Below the pieces are notes generated by a model. It worked only from the letters and a program-made list of their open reading frames with translations, was not told the origin of the DNA and searched no databases. From the NCBI GenBank assembly GCA_026004775.1, contig BPJU01000003.1, positions 410,141-474,140 of the forward strand: DNA of 64,000 nt, read 5' to 3'. Source of the stretch: Pirellulaceae bacterium. GTDB lineage: Bacteria; Planctomycetota; Planctomycetia; Pirellulales; Pirellulaceae. Every line of letters starts with the position of its first letter. Position 1 is the first letter of the stretch. Shown here in pieces: positions 54,748 through 62,956 of the stretch. Both the position numbers and the translations under genes were made by a program.

Positions 54748-55242
54748 TCACCTTTTCTTACAGGCAGTACGGCAGCGGGTGGCACATCGGGCGCAGGCCT
54801 TGATGCACCGTCGCATGCCTTCCGATATTTCGCCGTCCGTATACGGCTCTCCGAACACCTCTTGCCAAAGTCGGGATGTCATTTCAAAAAGGCGTTCCAG
54901 TTGCTGCCATTCCTCGAACGATGCTGATCCGAACCCTCCATCGTGATCAAGGATCGCGCCAAAATTGGCCATACAATCCTCATAATAGGCTACCGGATGC
55001 AGCATATGGATGTGCCACATCTCATCGATGTCTTTGGTAGGAGCCAATGGAACTCCAGGAAGCAGCCGAGACAACAGCAGAAATTTTCGGTAACGCCGGG
55101 CAGCATCAGCTACTTGTGCAACGTCGGCATCCCGGAAGAATTCGTTGTCCAGGCGACGGGCTGCTTCGGCAAGATCAACAGATATCTGAATCCTTTCCCA
55201 AGGGTCTTTCTGCAACGACGCGAGGTTCTGCAACGTAGTCAT
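54748..55242 (-). CDS. GRDP-like (glycine-rich-domain-containing-protein-like) protein
   Basis: A 164-residue protein. The centre, APTKDIDEMWHIHMLHPVAY followed by YEDC, is the core of the GRDP-like domain known mainly from plant and fungal glycine-rich proteins and from scattered bacteria; the histidine pair and Cys are its most constant part. The last 20 residues carry four cysteines in a basic setting (CIKACARCATRC, then TACKKR), which may bind metal or form disulfides. ATG 55242 is chosen because the family alignment starts after it; the frame is open up to 55311. No ribosome site is strong. No biochemical function is established for bacterial members. Confidence 0.65.
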   Translation of the reverse strand: MTTLQNLASLQKDPWERIQISVDLAEAARRLDNEFFRDADVAQVADAARRYRKFLLLSRLLPGVPLAPTKDIDEMWHIHMLHPVAYYEDCMANFGAILDHDGGFGSASFEEWQQLERLFEMTSRLWQEVFGEPYTDGEISEGMRRCIKACARCATRCRTACKKR

Positions 55243-55314
55243 AGTCGTTCTCTGTCCAATGTGCGTTAATTCGTCTTTGGCTACCGCGGGCCGCCCGCGG
55301 CCGTTTTCCAACGT

Positions 55315-55503
55315 TTAATTACGCGGATCTCGCAAAAAGTCTGACATACCGCCGGGAACAATTCGGATCGGAATTGCTACAAACTGGCCATCCCAGAAAC
55401 GTAACCGTTCACCGTCAGAAAATGAACGGAAACGTAGGTACCCGCCACGTGGCTGCGCGCTACACTGGGTAATCGCCCGTACGGTTCCTCTCACCCAGGC
55501 CAT
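55315..55503 (-). CDS. Short hypothetical frame upstream of the GRDP-like gene
   Basis: A 62-codon frame on the same strand, ending 72 bases before the GRDP-like start. The product is basic with a beta-like pattern (GYLRFRSFSDGERLRFWDGQ). CTCAGG before the ATG is a weak ribosome site. No family recognised; a chance frame is quite possible. Confidence 0.25.
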   Translation of the reverse strand: MAWVRGTVRAITQCSAQPRGGYLRFRSFSDGERLRFWDGQFVAIPIRIVPGGMSDFLRDPRN

Positions 55504-56223
55504 CGGCCTGAGCTAAACAAAACGCGACTTATCAGGCTGCTGTTAGCGCATCAATGTCACGGAAACCGATTTCGTACGCCCGTTTGGCGCCGATGGTGCG
55601 GCAAAGCAGTGAACGAACCCAATACGGTCCGACAACCCGGGAGGGCCGGCGGGAACTACGGGCAAGACAGCCCGCACCGACAGACCTGGCCCTCATGGGG
55701 CCCGTGGGAGAGAATGGGCGTCTTCTACTTGCCAGGACCAGCTTAGTGTACGGCGTCCTAGCGCTAGCGCGCAGGGGAGGTTGGTCAAGGTCCACGCTCA
55801 CAAGGCTTTGGAACGCGGACTTGACAACTTTCATGGGAGGCCCCTCACCTCGGCCCTCTCCGCCTAAAGGGGGAGAGGGAGGAGCGTATGTACGTCCTAC
55901 AGGGGGAAAGGGAGTAGGGTTCTACATTTGCCGCCAGCAAGGGCATTCGATATTCGACTATTTATCCCAAACGGTGAGGAACCGGTTTGGCAAACGCCTG
56001 GCGCCTTCTCTGCTTCGATCGCCCACTGCTCGACGTGCGCCGATCCAATTTGCGGCAAGACCACGTCTGCACGTAGCAGCCCAAATATTGCATGAACTTT
56101 TGACCGATGCGGTACCTTGAAGCACCTAACGAGTGGCTCGAATAGCTACATGCAGATACATGACGGGGTCTTTTCCTGTCCGGGTTCCGAAAAAGCGGCC
56201 TTTGCGCCCCGTCTTCGAAACGA
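55504..56223. other. 720-base interval without an accepted gene
   Basis: Frames here (for example 55554-56120 on the plus strand and 55532-55834 on the minus strand) are basic, Ser/Arg/Pro-rich, lack ribosome sites and overlap each other; the longer one runs through the hairpin repeat at 55854-55879. The stretch may contain decayed sequence. No RNA gene was recognised. Confidence 0.45.
55854..55879. repeat. CCCTCTCC hairpin of the widespread PSPxPSPPKGGEG-encoding repeat type
   Basis: CCCTCTCC (55854-55861) pairs with GGAGAGGG (55872-55879). Translated in one frame the area gives PSPRPSPPKGGEGG, a peptide often seen in spurious annotations because this intergenic repeat is common in many bacterial genomes. 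A second, looser purine run (AGGGGGAAAGGGAG) follows at about 55901-55914. Confidence 0.55.
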
Positions 56224-57111
56224 CTACTTCACGGGCTGTACGGTCAATTCCATGGCCGTCTCGACGCGAGCTCGAGCCACATCATCCCGGAACGGGGTTT
56301 CGGTAACCAGGAGCTGTTTGAACCGAGCCGATAGATACCGGCCATGTACCACATCAAAAATCAACCGCCCTTCGGTGTGCTGCTCCGTAATCTTCAACGA
56401 CACACCTTCGGCAGGTTCCAATTCTACCTGTGAGGTGACATCGATCGGCAACAGTCCCGCCTGACGATCCGCATCCGAAGGCTCTATTACCACGTATTCG
56501 CTTTTTTGTGTCGCCGGCGCGAATGCCAGCGCCAATCGGCGCGACAGTTGCCACTTGTCACCGGGTACTACCGCCTGCTCGGGCAAGATGGGCATCGCTT
56601 GGGCCAGCATTGCCGAGAGCCCTTCGGCTGAAAAAAGGTACAAAAGATTTTCTTTATCTTCCAACTCTCGCAGGGCCTCCTGGAAATCGGCATCGGGTAC
56701 TGCCGAAATGATTTCGCCACGCGGGCTGAGCACCACACGCAACGACTTCCCGACCAGAGCCGCCACGGCGGCCGAAGCTCGCCGAGCCTGTTCGTCGGCG
56801 GGAGGAGCATCCGAATCGTAGTCGATCACCACGCGTCCCCCTTCTCCTTCCAGACGCCACCGCAATCGCTCGATCCGCTGCACAATGCGAAAGTTGCCTT
56901 CCGCATCCGTCCCCTCCACCTGCCAGGACAATCGCAGTTCTTGATGAGATGCGACTTTCTTGACCAATTTGTTGACAGTGGCGGCCGACTGCGACTGCAC
57001 CCGCACCTCGATGCGGTACGATTCGCCCTCTGCCAGTTTCCATCGCAATAAATCGGCCGATGTTCCCGGTTCACTCAACAGAGCCAACAGAACCAGACAT
57101 GCCGAATGCAT
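56224..57111 (-). CDS. Secreted protein of unknown function
   Basis: A 295-residue protein starting at ATG 57111, which has GGAGGAG upstream, with a short signal peptide (MHSACLVLLALLSEPGTSA). The mature part looks beta-rich, with regular alternation (YRIEVRVQSQSAATVNKLVK, HQELRLSWQVEGTDAEGNFR, SLRVVLSPRGEIISAVPDAD) and a C-terminal GRLIFDVVHGRYLSARFKQL. The overall pattern resembles DUF6263-like proteins found in planctomycetes, but this is from memory. It lies 61 bases before (in transcription, after) the UPF0173 gene, and both may be one operon. Confidence 0.6.
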   Translation of the reverse strand: MHSACLVLLALLSEPGTSADLLRWKLAEGESYRIEVRVQSQSAATVNKLVKKVASHQELRLSWQVEGTDAEGNFRIVQRIERLRWRLEGEGGRVVIDYDSDAPPADEQARRASAAVAALVGKSLRVVLSPRGEIISAVPDADFQEALRELEDKENLLYLFSAEGLSAMLAQAMPILPEQAVVPGDKWQLSRRLALAFAPATQKSEYVVIEPSDADRQAGLLPIDVTSQVELEPAEGVSLKITEQHTEGRLIFDVVHGRYLSARFKQLLVTETPFRDDVARARVETAMELTVQPVK

Positions 57112-57172
57112 AAACTGACTCCTCCCGCCTACCGGCGGCTGTTCGCCAGCCATTCCATCGCACTAAAGGCCG

Positions 57173-57865
57173 CTAACCGGGAATCTCCCACGACTGACCC
57201 GGCTGTAGTACCACGGCTTGCGTGCCGGTCTGCTGCCGCACGCGGGTGGCCCATTGCTGGGCATCTTGCGCGATCGGGGGCCAGGTGTTGTAGTGCGAAG
57301 GCAGCACGTAGCGTGGCCGCAGCAACTCAACCGCCTTCAGCGCGTCGTCCGGTCCCATCGTGAACAGGTCCCCGATCGGCAAAACCGCCACCTCCAGCCC
57401 CTCGTCGCCAATAAGCTTCATGTCCCCGAACAGTCCCGTATCACAGGCGAAATATAATTTGCCTTGCGGTGTGGTGAGCAGAAAGCCACACGGCGCGCCG
57501 CCATAACTGCCGTCGGGCAGCACCGAGCTATGGAAAGCAAGTGTCATTTTCACCCGCCCAAAAGGTAGCGCCGTGCTTCCACCCAGATTCATCCCGATCG
57601 TCTTGGCGACTCCATGCTTCTTCGAAAGCCACTCGGCGATCTCATAAATCGCTACCACCGTGGCCCCGGTGCGGTTGGCGATTCGAGCCGCGTCGGCTAC
57701 GTGATCGAAATGTCCGTGAGAAATCAAAATAAAATCCGCTGCTACTTCTTCAGCCTTCACAGGGCTTGCCGGCGAATCGGTCAGAAACGGATCGATCAAT
57801 ACGGAGGTGTTCTCTACGGCCACGCTCCAACAACCATGGCCCAGCCAGGTAAGTCGCGTCGTCAT
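57173..57865 (-). CDS. UPF0173 metal-dependent hydrolase (MBL fold)
   Basis: A 230-residue protein that covers the whole UPF0173 family length. It has TRLTWLGHGCWSV at the start, IDPFLTDSPAS, the HxHxDH motif in ISHGHFDHVADA, NLGGSTALPFGRVKMTLAFH with the next metal histidine, YFACDTGLFGDM, and PSHYNTWPPI. The family is a zinc hydrolase group without an agreed substrate. GGAGA lies before ATG 57865. Confidence 0.85.
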   Translation of the reverse strand: MTTRLTWLGHGCWSVAVENTSVLIDPFLTDSPASPVKAEEVAADFILISHGHFDHVADAARIANRTGATVVAIYEIAEWLSKKHGVAKTIGMNLGGSTALPFGRVKMTLAFHSSVLPDGSYGGAPCGFLLTTPQGKLYFACDTGLFGDMKLIGDEGLEVAVLPIGDLFTMGPDDALKAVELLRPRYVLPSHYNTWPPIAQDAQQWATRVRQQTGTQAVVLQPGQSWEIPG

Positions 57866-58050
57866 AGATCAGTCTCCATCGTGCCATAGTCTCGATGCGT
57901 GCGGCCGCCGACTGCGACCACCGTCGCTGTCCCCTTTCCTGCCGCTTCGGAGTATAATGCATCTTCCTCCACAAACGAAAGCCGGCAGGCACACCGGAGT
58001 GCTCGCCGGTGTTTTCGAGTGGATCGTTCCAATTGTGAAGAGGCACAAAC

Positions 58051-59465
58051 ATGTACTTTCCGATGCAATATGGCCGGCACTTGAGGCTCGGCACATGCCC
58101 GACCGACGGCCGTTTCGGCTCAACGGCGCTTCGGCGCTCTGGCGATTCTGGCGGCGTTTTTTTGCGCAGTTGTGATCCCGGCTGCCCGGGGAACGGGCAC
58201 CGATCTATGGACGTATCAAGGGCAAATCGTGCCGCGACAATGCCGAGGACGAAGGGATCCGCAAGAGCTTCGAAATCCACGCCTTGTGGGAAGCCGGTGA
58301 ACCGGCAGCGGTGGTGTGGGTGCTGGACGATGAGGATCCCCGAGCGATGGACTGGTCGGAGCGATTCGGACGCGCTTCGGCGGCAATGGGCGCGTCAGCC
58401 GGCGTAGCTGGCCCGGTGCTGCGGCTGGAATGGGAGGGCGGCCGCTACCAACTGCCGGTGCTGCTCATCGCGCCGGACGCGCACGATCCCTTGCACGTCG
58501 GCCGGCAATGGGAAGCCGAGGGGCTTGAGCATGAAGTGGCCGAAGAGATCCGCCGAGGCGGACAGTCGGCCTATTTGGTCCAGGTTCGAAGTCCCATCGG
58601 CTGGAAACGGCAGGTGGTGCGGCCGGCCACCACCCGCCGGGTTGTCGAGCTGTCCGAGCGATTTTTTGTCGGGCAAGGTAAACGCCATCTGCTCCAGTTG
58701 CGGGTAACGCGGCAGGAACCAGTCGATGCTGCGCAGCACGCAGCCTGGTTGCAGGCATTCGACCAGTTGCACCGATTGCGACCGGATGCCGTGGATGGAT
58801 CGGCCGAGACCCCGGCGTTGTCAGCCGAAAAGAGCGCCGAGCTGCGCGATCGTTTGACGCGGCTTACCAGCTCAGCTCCCACGCAATGGCAGCATCTGGT
58901 CCAAACGGCCCTCCAACAGTTGCAACAAGCGCAGACTCGCCAGGCCGGCTTGGAGTTCGTGCGGCGTCAAGCTCTGGAGAAAACGCTGCCCGAATTGCAA
59001 ATCGAAGCCGTCCGCGGTACCGCACCCGCTCGAGATCAACTGGCCAATCGCGTCGTGGTGCTGCACTTTTGGGACTATCGTGACGCCCCGTTGCATGAAC
59101 CGTACGGCCAGGTGGGATATCTGGACTTTCTGTACCGCAAGTATGCTGATCAGGGCGTTGTCGTGCTGGGAGTGGTGACCAACCAGCAGTCGGAATCACC
59201 CGGCGGCCGGCGCACAGCGGCCGTGGGAGCACGAAAGTTCGCCTCCTTCATGAACCTGGCTTACCCGGTGGTGCAGGACGGTGGAGCTCTGTTGCGCTAC
59301 GTCGGCGACCCTAGGCTGCACGACGGAGCCTTGCCCTTGTTTGTGGTGGTGGATCGGTCCGGCAAGATTATCCATTACTGGTCGGGTTACTATCCGGTGG
59401 ACACACAGCGGGGTCTAGTGGAGCTGGAAGGGGTTATTCGGCAGGCTTTGCAAACGGCTCCGTAA
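58051..59465 (+). pseudogene. Secreted thioredoxin-fold (TlpA-like) protein interrupted by frameshifts
   Basis: From 58176 one frame is open to TAA-region stop 59465; its C-terminal half (about 59040-59465) is a TlpA/AhpC-like domain (VVLHFWDYRDAPLHEPYGQV, GVVVLGVVTNQQ, PLFVVVDRSGKIIHYW). The usual WCxxC site is replaced by DAPLHEP, so no thiol chemistry is expected. The only good start, ATG 58051 after GAGG, is in a different frame, and a clear signal peptide (FGALAILAAFFCAVVIPAARG, followed by TGTDLWTYQGQIV) is encoded in the third frame at about 58121-58220. A full protein therefore needs two shifts in the same direction. Either the gene is decaying or the sequence has indel errors. It overlaps the convergent phosphatase gene by 32 bases. 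Confidence 0.6.
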
Positions 59466-60255
59466 GCTGGAGCACTTCTGCGTGGACCAGGCCGTTTGAG
59501 CCGATGCCTTCGCCGGACGAGGTGCTGCGGCGACCTTGCCAATCGGTGAATCGCCCGCCCGCTTCCTCCAGAACGGGCAAGATGGCGGCCGCATCCCACA
59601 GGTGCATCACCGGATCGATCATCAGCTCGGCACGCCCGGTCGCCACCAGCAGGTAGCCATAGGCGTCGCCCCAGGTGCGGGTTACGTAAGCCCGCTCAGC
59701 CAATTGATCGAAAAGAGCGCGGGCCTTACGGCGGTCGAAGGAATCGACTTGGGATGTAACAAAAAGCCCGTCACTCAGGCTGCGGCGGGAAACACGCGCC
59801 GGTCGACTTGCCGTACCGTGCTCGTATACGCACCCCGCCCCCACCGCGGCATGAACCGTCTCATCCAGTGCCGGAGCATGGATCACCCCGACCACACTGG
59901 TCTGTTCGAATTCAATGCCGACCAGTGTCGTATACAAGGGTACTCCGAAAATAAACGACTTCGTACCGTCAATCGGGTCCAACACCCATCGGAAACCGGA
60001 ACGGCCCGGCTCTTCGCCATGTTCTTCCCCAAGCACCGCATCGCCGGGAAACTGCCGGGCGATGCGATCGCGCAACCATTGTTCGGCCTGCCGATCGGCT
60101 TCCGTTACCGGTGACGCGTCGGCTTTGCGCACGACGTCCAGGTCCGGTCGCTGGAACCATTGGAGCGTCAGCCGCCCGGCTTCGCGCGCCCATTGCACAG
60201 CCGCTTCACGCCGTCGAGCCACTTCCGTCAACCATGCGTCAGACAGGCAACTCAT
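59434..60255 (-). CDS. Inositol-monophosphatase-family phosphatase (HisN-like)
   Basis: A 273-residue Mg-dependent phosphatase. Motifs: GEEHGEE (metal 1), WVLDPIDGTKSFIFG (the DPIDGT metal-binding core, about residues 89-103) and MHLWDAAAILPVLEEAGG (the C-terminal WD aspartate). The GTKSFIFGVPLYTTLVG form is frequent in histidinol-phosphate phosphatases (HisN) within the family. Substrates of relatives include inositol phosphate, 3'-phosphoadenosine phosphate and histidinol phosphate. I use ATG 60255, at the family N-terminus; the frame extends to 60489. The ribosome site is poor. It follows lspA on the same strand. Confidence 0.85.
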   Translation of the reverse strand: MSCLSDAWLTEVARRREAAVQWAREAGRLTLQWFQRPDLDVVRKADASPVTEADRQAEQWLRDRIARQFPGDAVLGEEHGEEPGRSGFRWVLDPIDGTKSFIFGVPLYTTLVGIEFEQTSVVGVIHAPALDETVHAAVGAGCVYEHGTASRPARVSRRSLSDGLFVTSQVDSFDRRKARALFDQLAERAYVTRTWGDAYGYLLVATGRAELMIDPVMHLWDAAAILPVLEEAGGRFTDWQGRRSTSSGEGIGSNGLVHAEVLQLTEPFAKPAE

Positions 60256-60349
60256 AGAGACGTTGTAAACAGCATCCGAAGGTTTAACCGATCGAGCCTG
60301 CAGGGTAAATCCAGTCAGGCGTCCCACGTTATGTTTGTGCATCCCAACT

Positions 60350-60958
60350 TTACTGCACGCCGGGACTGTCCGAAGTCTCTTGCGGCCTTCGCTGCTTTTC
60401 GGTTCGCCAGCCATACCACAACAAGCCGATTGCTCCGGCAACCAGCAAGCTGTCGGCGATATTGAAATTCGGCCAAGTGAATCGACCATAGCAGAGCAGA
60501 ATCCAGTCGCGTACCTCGGTGCGATATTGGCCCGGCGCTCCGGGAGGACTCCACAAACCCAACCGATCGTGCAGATTACCCAAAATGCCTCCCAGAATCA
60601 GAGCCAGTGATAAGACCAACAGTGGGTCTCGGACGCAACGGGCGACAAAAACGTAATAAAGGATCAGTAATACGGCCAAGACCGAGACGGCCGCAAAAAA
60701 AGGTCCCCCGCCGGCTCCCAACCCGAAAAGCGCTCCGGGATTCAGCACCGGCTCGATCCCCACGTAACCTTCGATCAGCCACCAGCGATTGCCTTCGGCC
60801 GGCATGCCCAGCCACTGGAAAACCCAATGCTTGGTCCACAAATCCAGCGCGCAACCTGCCGCGGCGACGGCAAGGAACCATACCCAGGTGATCAGCAATC
60901 GGGACGCCGAAAATGCTTCCTGCCGGCCGAAGGCCATCGGCCCATTCCCTCTCGTCAT
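60350..60958 (-). CDS. lspA: Lipoprotein signal peptidase II
   Basis: A 202-residue membrane protein with four hydrophobic helices. Both catalytic aspartate motifs of LspA are present: GNLHDRLGLW (GNxxDR type) and NFNIADSLLV (FNxAD type). The enzyme cuts signal peptides from prolipoproteins after lipid attachment. It has a longer loop than E. coli LspA between helices 2 and 3 and around the first motif (SPPGAPGQYRTEVRDW). ATG 60958 is 13 bases after the dksA-like stop; ATG 60937 is also possible. Confidence 0.92.
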   Translation of the reverse strand: MTRGNGPMAFGRQEAFSASRLLITWVWFLAVAAAGCALDLWTKHWVFQWLGMPAEGNRWWLIEGYVGIEPVLNPGALFGLGAGGGPFFAAVSVLAVLLILYYVFVARCVRDPLLVLSLALILGGILGNLHDRLGLWSPPGAPGQYRTEVRDWILLCYGRFTWPNFNIADSLLVAGAIGLLWYGWRTEKQRRPQETSDSPGVQ

Positions 60959-60971
60959 TCCGGCACAGCCG

Positions 60972-61346
60972 TTATCGACGCTGCTCCAATTTGGCCGCAC
61001 ATTTTACACAGTACGGCGTGTAAGGTACTACCTTCAACCGCATCTTGGGAATTTTCCCGTCGCACTCCAGGCAGACGCCATACGTTCCATTCTCGATCCG
61101 TTCCAACGCCTCTTCGACCAACTGGAGCGTCTCTCCTTCGTTTTGTAGCAGAGAAATCGTGAACTCCTGTTCGAAGTTGTCCGACCCGATATCGGCCATG
61201 TGGATGGGCATGCTGGAAAGATCGCCGCTGCTTTCACTCCTGGTTTTATGCAAGGTGGCCTTGGCCATCGCCGAAAAGTCACCTCGAAGACGCGTGCGGA
61301 TGGCCAACAGGAGTTCCTTGAACATCTGAAGGTCTGCTTTTTTCAT
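60972..61346 (-). CDS. DksA/TraR-type C4 zinc-finger protein
   Basis: A 124-residue protein: an N-terminal helical coiled coil (ADLQMFKELLLAIRTRLRGD) and a C-terminal zinc finger CLEC-x17-CVKC (about residues 93-117). This is the layout of DksA-like factors, which enter the RNA polymerase secondary channel. The acidic DxxDxA coil-tip motif of DksA is not obvious; here the region reads SMPIHMADIGSDNFEQEF, as in many short relatives (YteA/TraR type). GGGAG precedes ATG 61346. It is directly followed by lspA. Confidence 0.87.
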   Translation of the reverse strand: MKKADLQMFKELLLAIRTRLRGDFSAMAKATLHKTRSESSGDLSSMPIHMADIGSDNFEQEFTISLLQNEGETLQLVEEALERIENGTYGVCLECDGKIPKMRLKVVPYTPYCVKCAAKLEQRR

Positions 61347-61548
61347 GCCGGACAACTCCCCACGATGTTTGCCGGGACCGTCCCAACCCGCGTCCCTGCA
61401 AACCACGTCCCAATCCGTCGAGATATGGGACCCTACACACAGGCCGTGCCGGTTAAAGGCAACCTACCCATTCTAGTCGGCGCAAGGCTTCGGGTCAAAA
61501 GGCAGTATCAACCGGCCGGCAGGGGGCGCCAGCCGTTACTTGGAAGAG

Positions 61549-61926
61549 TCACGGGGAACCTTCCTGGCGCAACTCCCAGGCCCGGCGAACCTCTTCCAGC
61601 GGGTATTCGATGATCGGTAAATCCTGCCCGGCTACTTCTCGCAATCGGCGCCAGCCTCGTGTCAATAATTCTTCTCGTGCAGCCACGAATTGCGGGTCGA
61701 GATGGCGCTTGTCAAAAGGACCTTCCACTACCACCTGGGGAAACTCCGGATCGACAATGAACTGAGCCAGCGCGGGTTCACAAAGAATATGACGCTCCGG
61801 ACTGCTGTGTAACAACTCCGGTTCGATCCAGCCAATGACATATCGTAGATATAGCGCGCTTTGCCAAATATACTCCACTTCCTCTCCGCACACTTCGCAC
61901 AAGTAACCTTGCTCGCAGCGCGCCAT
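61549..61926 (-). CDS. Small protein with N-terminal CxxC, conserved-looking hypothetical
   Basis: A 125-residue protein starting MARCEQGYLCEVCGEEVEYI. The cysteines at about positions 4, 10 and 13 and a later one (HILCEPALAQF) suggest a metal site. The centre has YLRYVIGWIEPELLHSSPER, the end a charged helix (IIEYPLEEVRRAWELRQ). I recognise no named family, though the composition is that of a real soluble protein. It lies between dapB and the dksA-like gene on the same strand, with about 150-200 bases on either side. Confidence 0.6.
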   Translation of the reverse strand: MARCEQGYLCEVCGEEVEYIWQSALYLRYVIGWIEPELLHSSPERHILCEPALAQFIVDPEFPQVVVEGPFDKRHLDPQFVAAREELLTRGWRRLREVAGQDLPIIEYPLEEVRRAWELRQEGSP

Positions 61927-62075
61927 GGCGGTTTTTCCGGGCGGCACGGGTGTTCATCGAACCTGCCGAGGGCTTCCAGCGACCTGTCCTCACACCAGGC
62001 GGAACACCGCTCCAGACGCAAGAATCGGTGACGCGAAACGATCGCCGTTTCTGCTACACGGCTTTGACCGAAACC

Positions 62076-62894
62076 TCAACTCAACCCCAGCACATCATAC
62101 ATCGAATATAACCCGGGTGGGCGGCCGGCGGCAAACCGAGCGGCCTGCAAAGCACCAAGGGCATAGCAGTCCCGATTCGTCGCTTTTACGGTGATCTCCA
62201 ATGTCTCACCCAACATGCCGAACACCACCGTATGTTCTCCCGGGTTGTCCCCGACCCGCACGGCATGGTACCCGATTTCCTCCAGCGGCCGCTGGCCCAC
62301 CATTCCGTGACGTCCGTGCTGGTGGCGAGTTTGTCCCATGTGGGCAGCTATCCTTTCACCGAATTTCAACGCTGTTCCACTGGGTGCGTCATGCTTGAAC
62401 CGGTGATGCCGCTCGATGATCTCTACATCTACGCCCGACGGCATCTCTCGCAAGGCAGCGGCCGCCTGTTCGGCAAGCTTCATGGCAACGTTCACCGCCA
62501 GACTCATGTTCGGCGCCCACACCACGGCCACTTCCTCAGCCAGTTGCCGCAGATGGTGTTGCGTATCGGAAGTCAAGCCGGTGGTGGCCATCACCAGCGG
62601 AATGCGCCGCCGCCGGCAGATCGCCACCGCCCGTTGCGCCCCTTCAGGGTTGGAAAAATCGATGAGCGCATCGACAGAAGTTTCCGCCGGCAGATCGCTC
62701 GCCAACAGTACACCCAGTTGTCCGATGCCGGCAACATGACCGGCATCTTCTCCCAAGCTCGGATGGTCTGGGCGTTCCAAAGCCGCCACGATCTTCAAAG
62801 CGGGTTCCCCAGCAGCCAGTGCCACCAGCCGCTTACCCATTCTCCCCGCGGCTCCGTGTATGGCAATTTTTACGACCGATGCGGTTATCGACAC
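62076..62894 (-). CDS. dapB: 4-hydroxy-tetrahydrodipicolinate reductase
   Basis: A 272-residue enzyme of the lysine/diaminopimelate pathway. The NAD(P) loop IAIHGAAGRMGKRLVAL (about residues 10-26), DFSNPEG, TTGLTSD, NMSLAVNVAMKLAEQ and the catalytic EIIERHHRFKHDAPSGTALK (His pair and KxDAPSGTA) are all present. It reduces the cyclic precursor to tetrahydrodipicolinate in the cytoplasm. I chose GTG 62894: AAGGAG lies seven bases before it, while the earlier in-frame TTG has no site. It follows thrC by 62 bases; both belong to aspartate-family amino acid synthesis. Confidence 0.95.
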   Translation of the reverse strand: MSITASVVKIAIHGAAGRMGKRLVALAAGEPALKIVAALERPDHPSLGEDAGHVAGIGQLGVLLASDLPAETSVDALIDFSNPEGAQRAVAICRRRRIPLVMATTGLTSDTQHHLRQLAEEVAVVWAPNMSLAVNVAMKLAEQAAAALREMPSGVDVEIIERHHRFKHDAPSGTALKFGERIAAHMGQTRHQHGRHGMVGQRPLEEIGYHAVRVGDNPGEHTVVFGMLGETLEITVKATNRDCYALGALQAARFAAGRPPGLYSMYDVLGLS

Positions 62895-62956
62895 GCAGGC
62901 GTCTCCTTCTAGCAAAACGTTTATGAACCAACCGGTATGCGTTCCGCGGCCGGCGA

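Noticed and set aside
55532-55834. 100-codon minus-strand frame ending KRAYEIGFRDIDALTAA
   Set aside because: Basic Arg/Ser-rich product, no ribosome site, overlapped by other frames. The C-terminal end looked faintly familiar, but I cannot name a family, so it stays unannotated.
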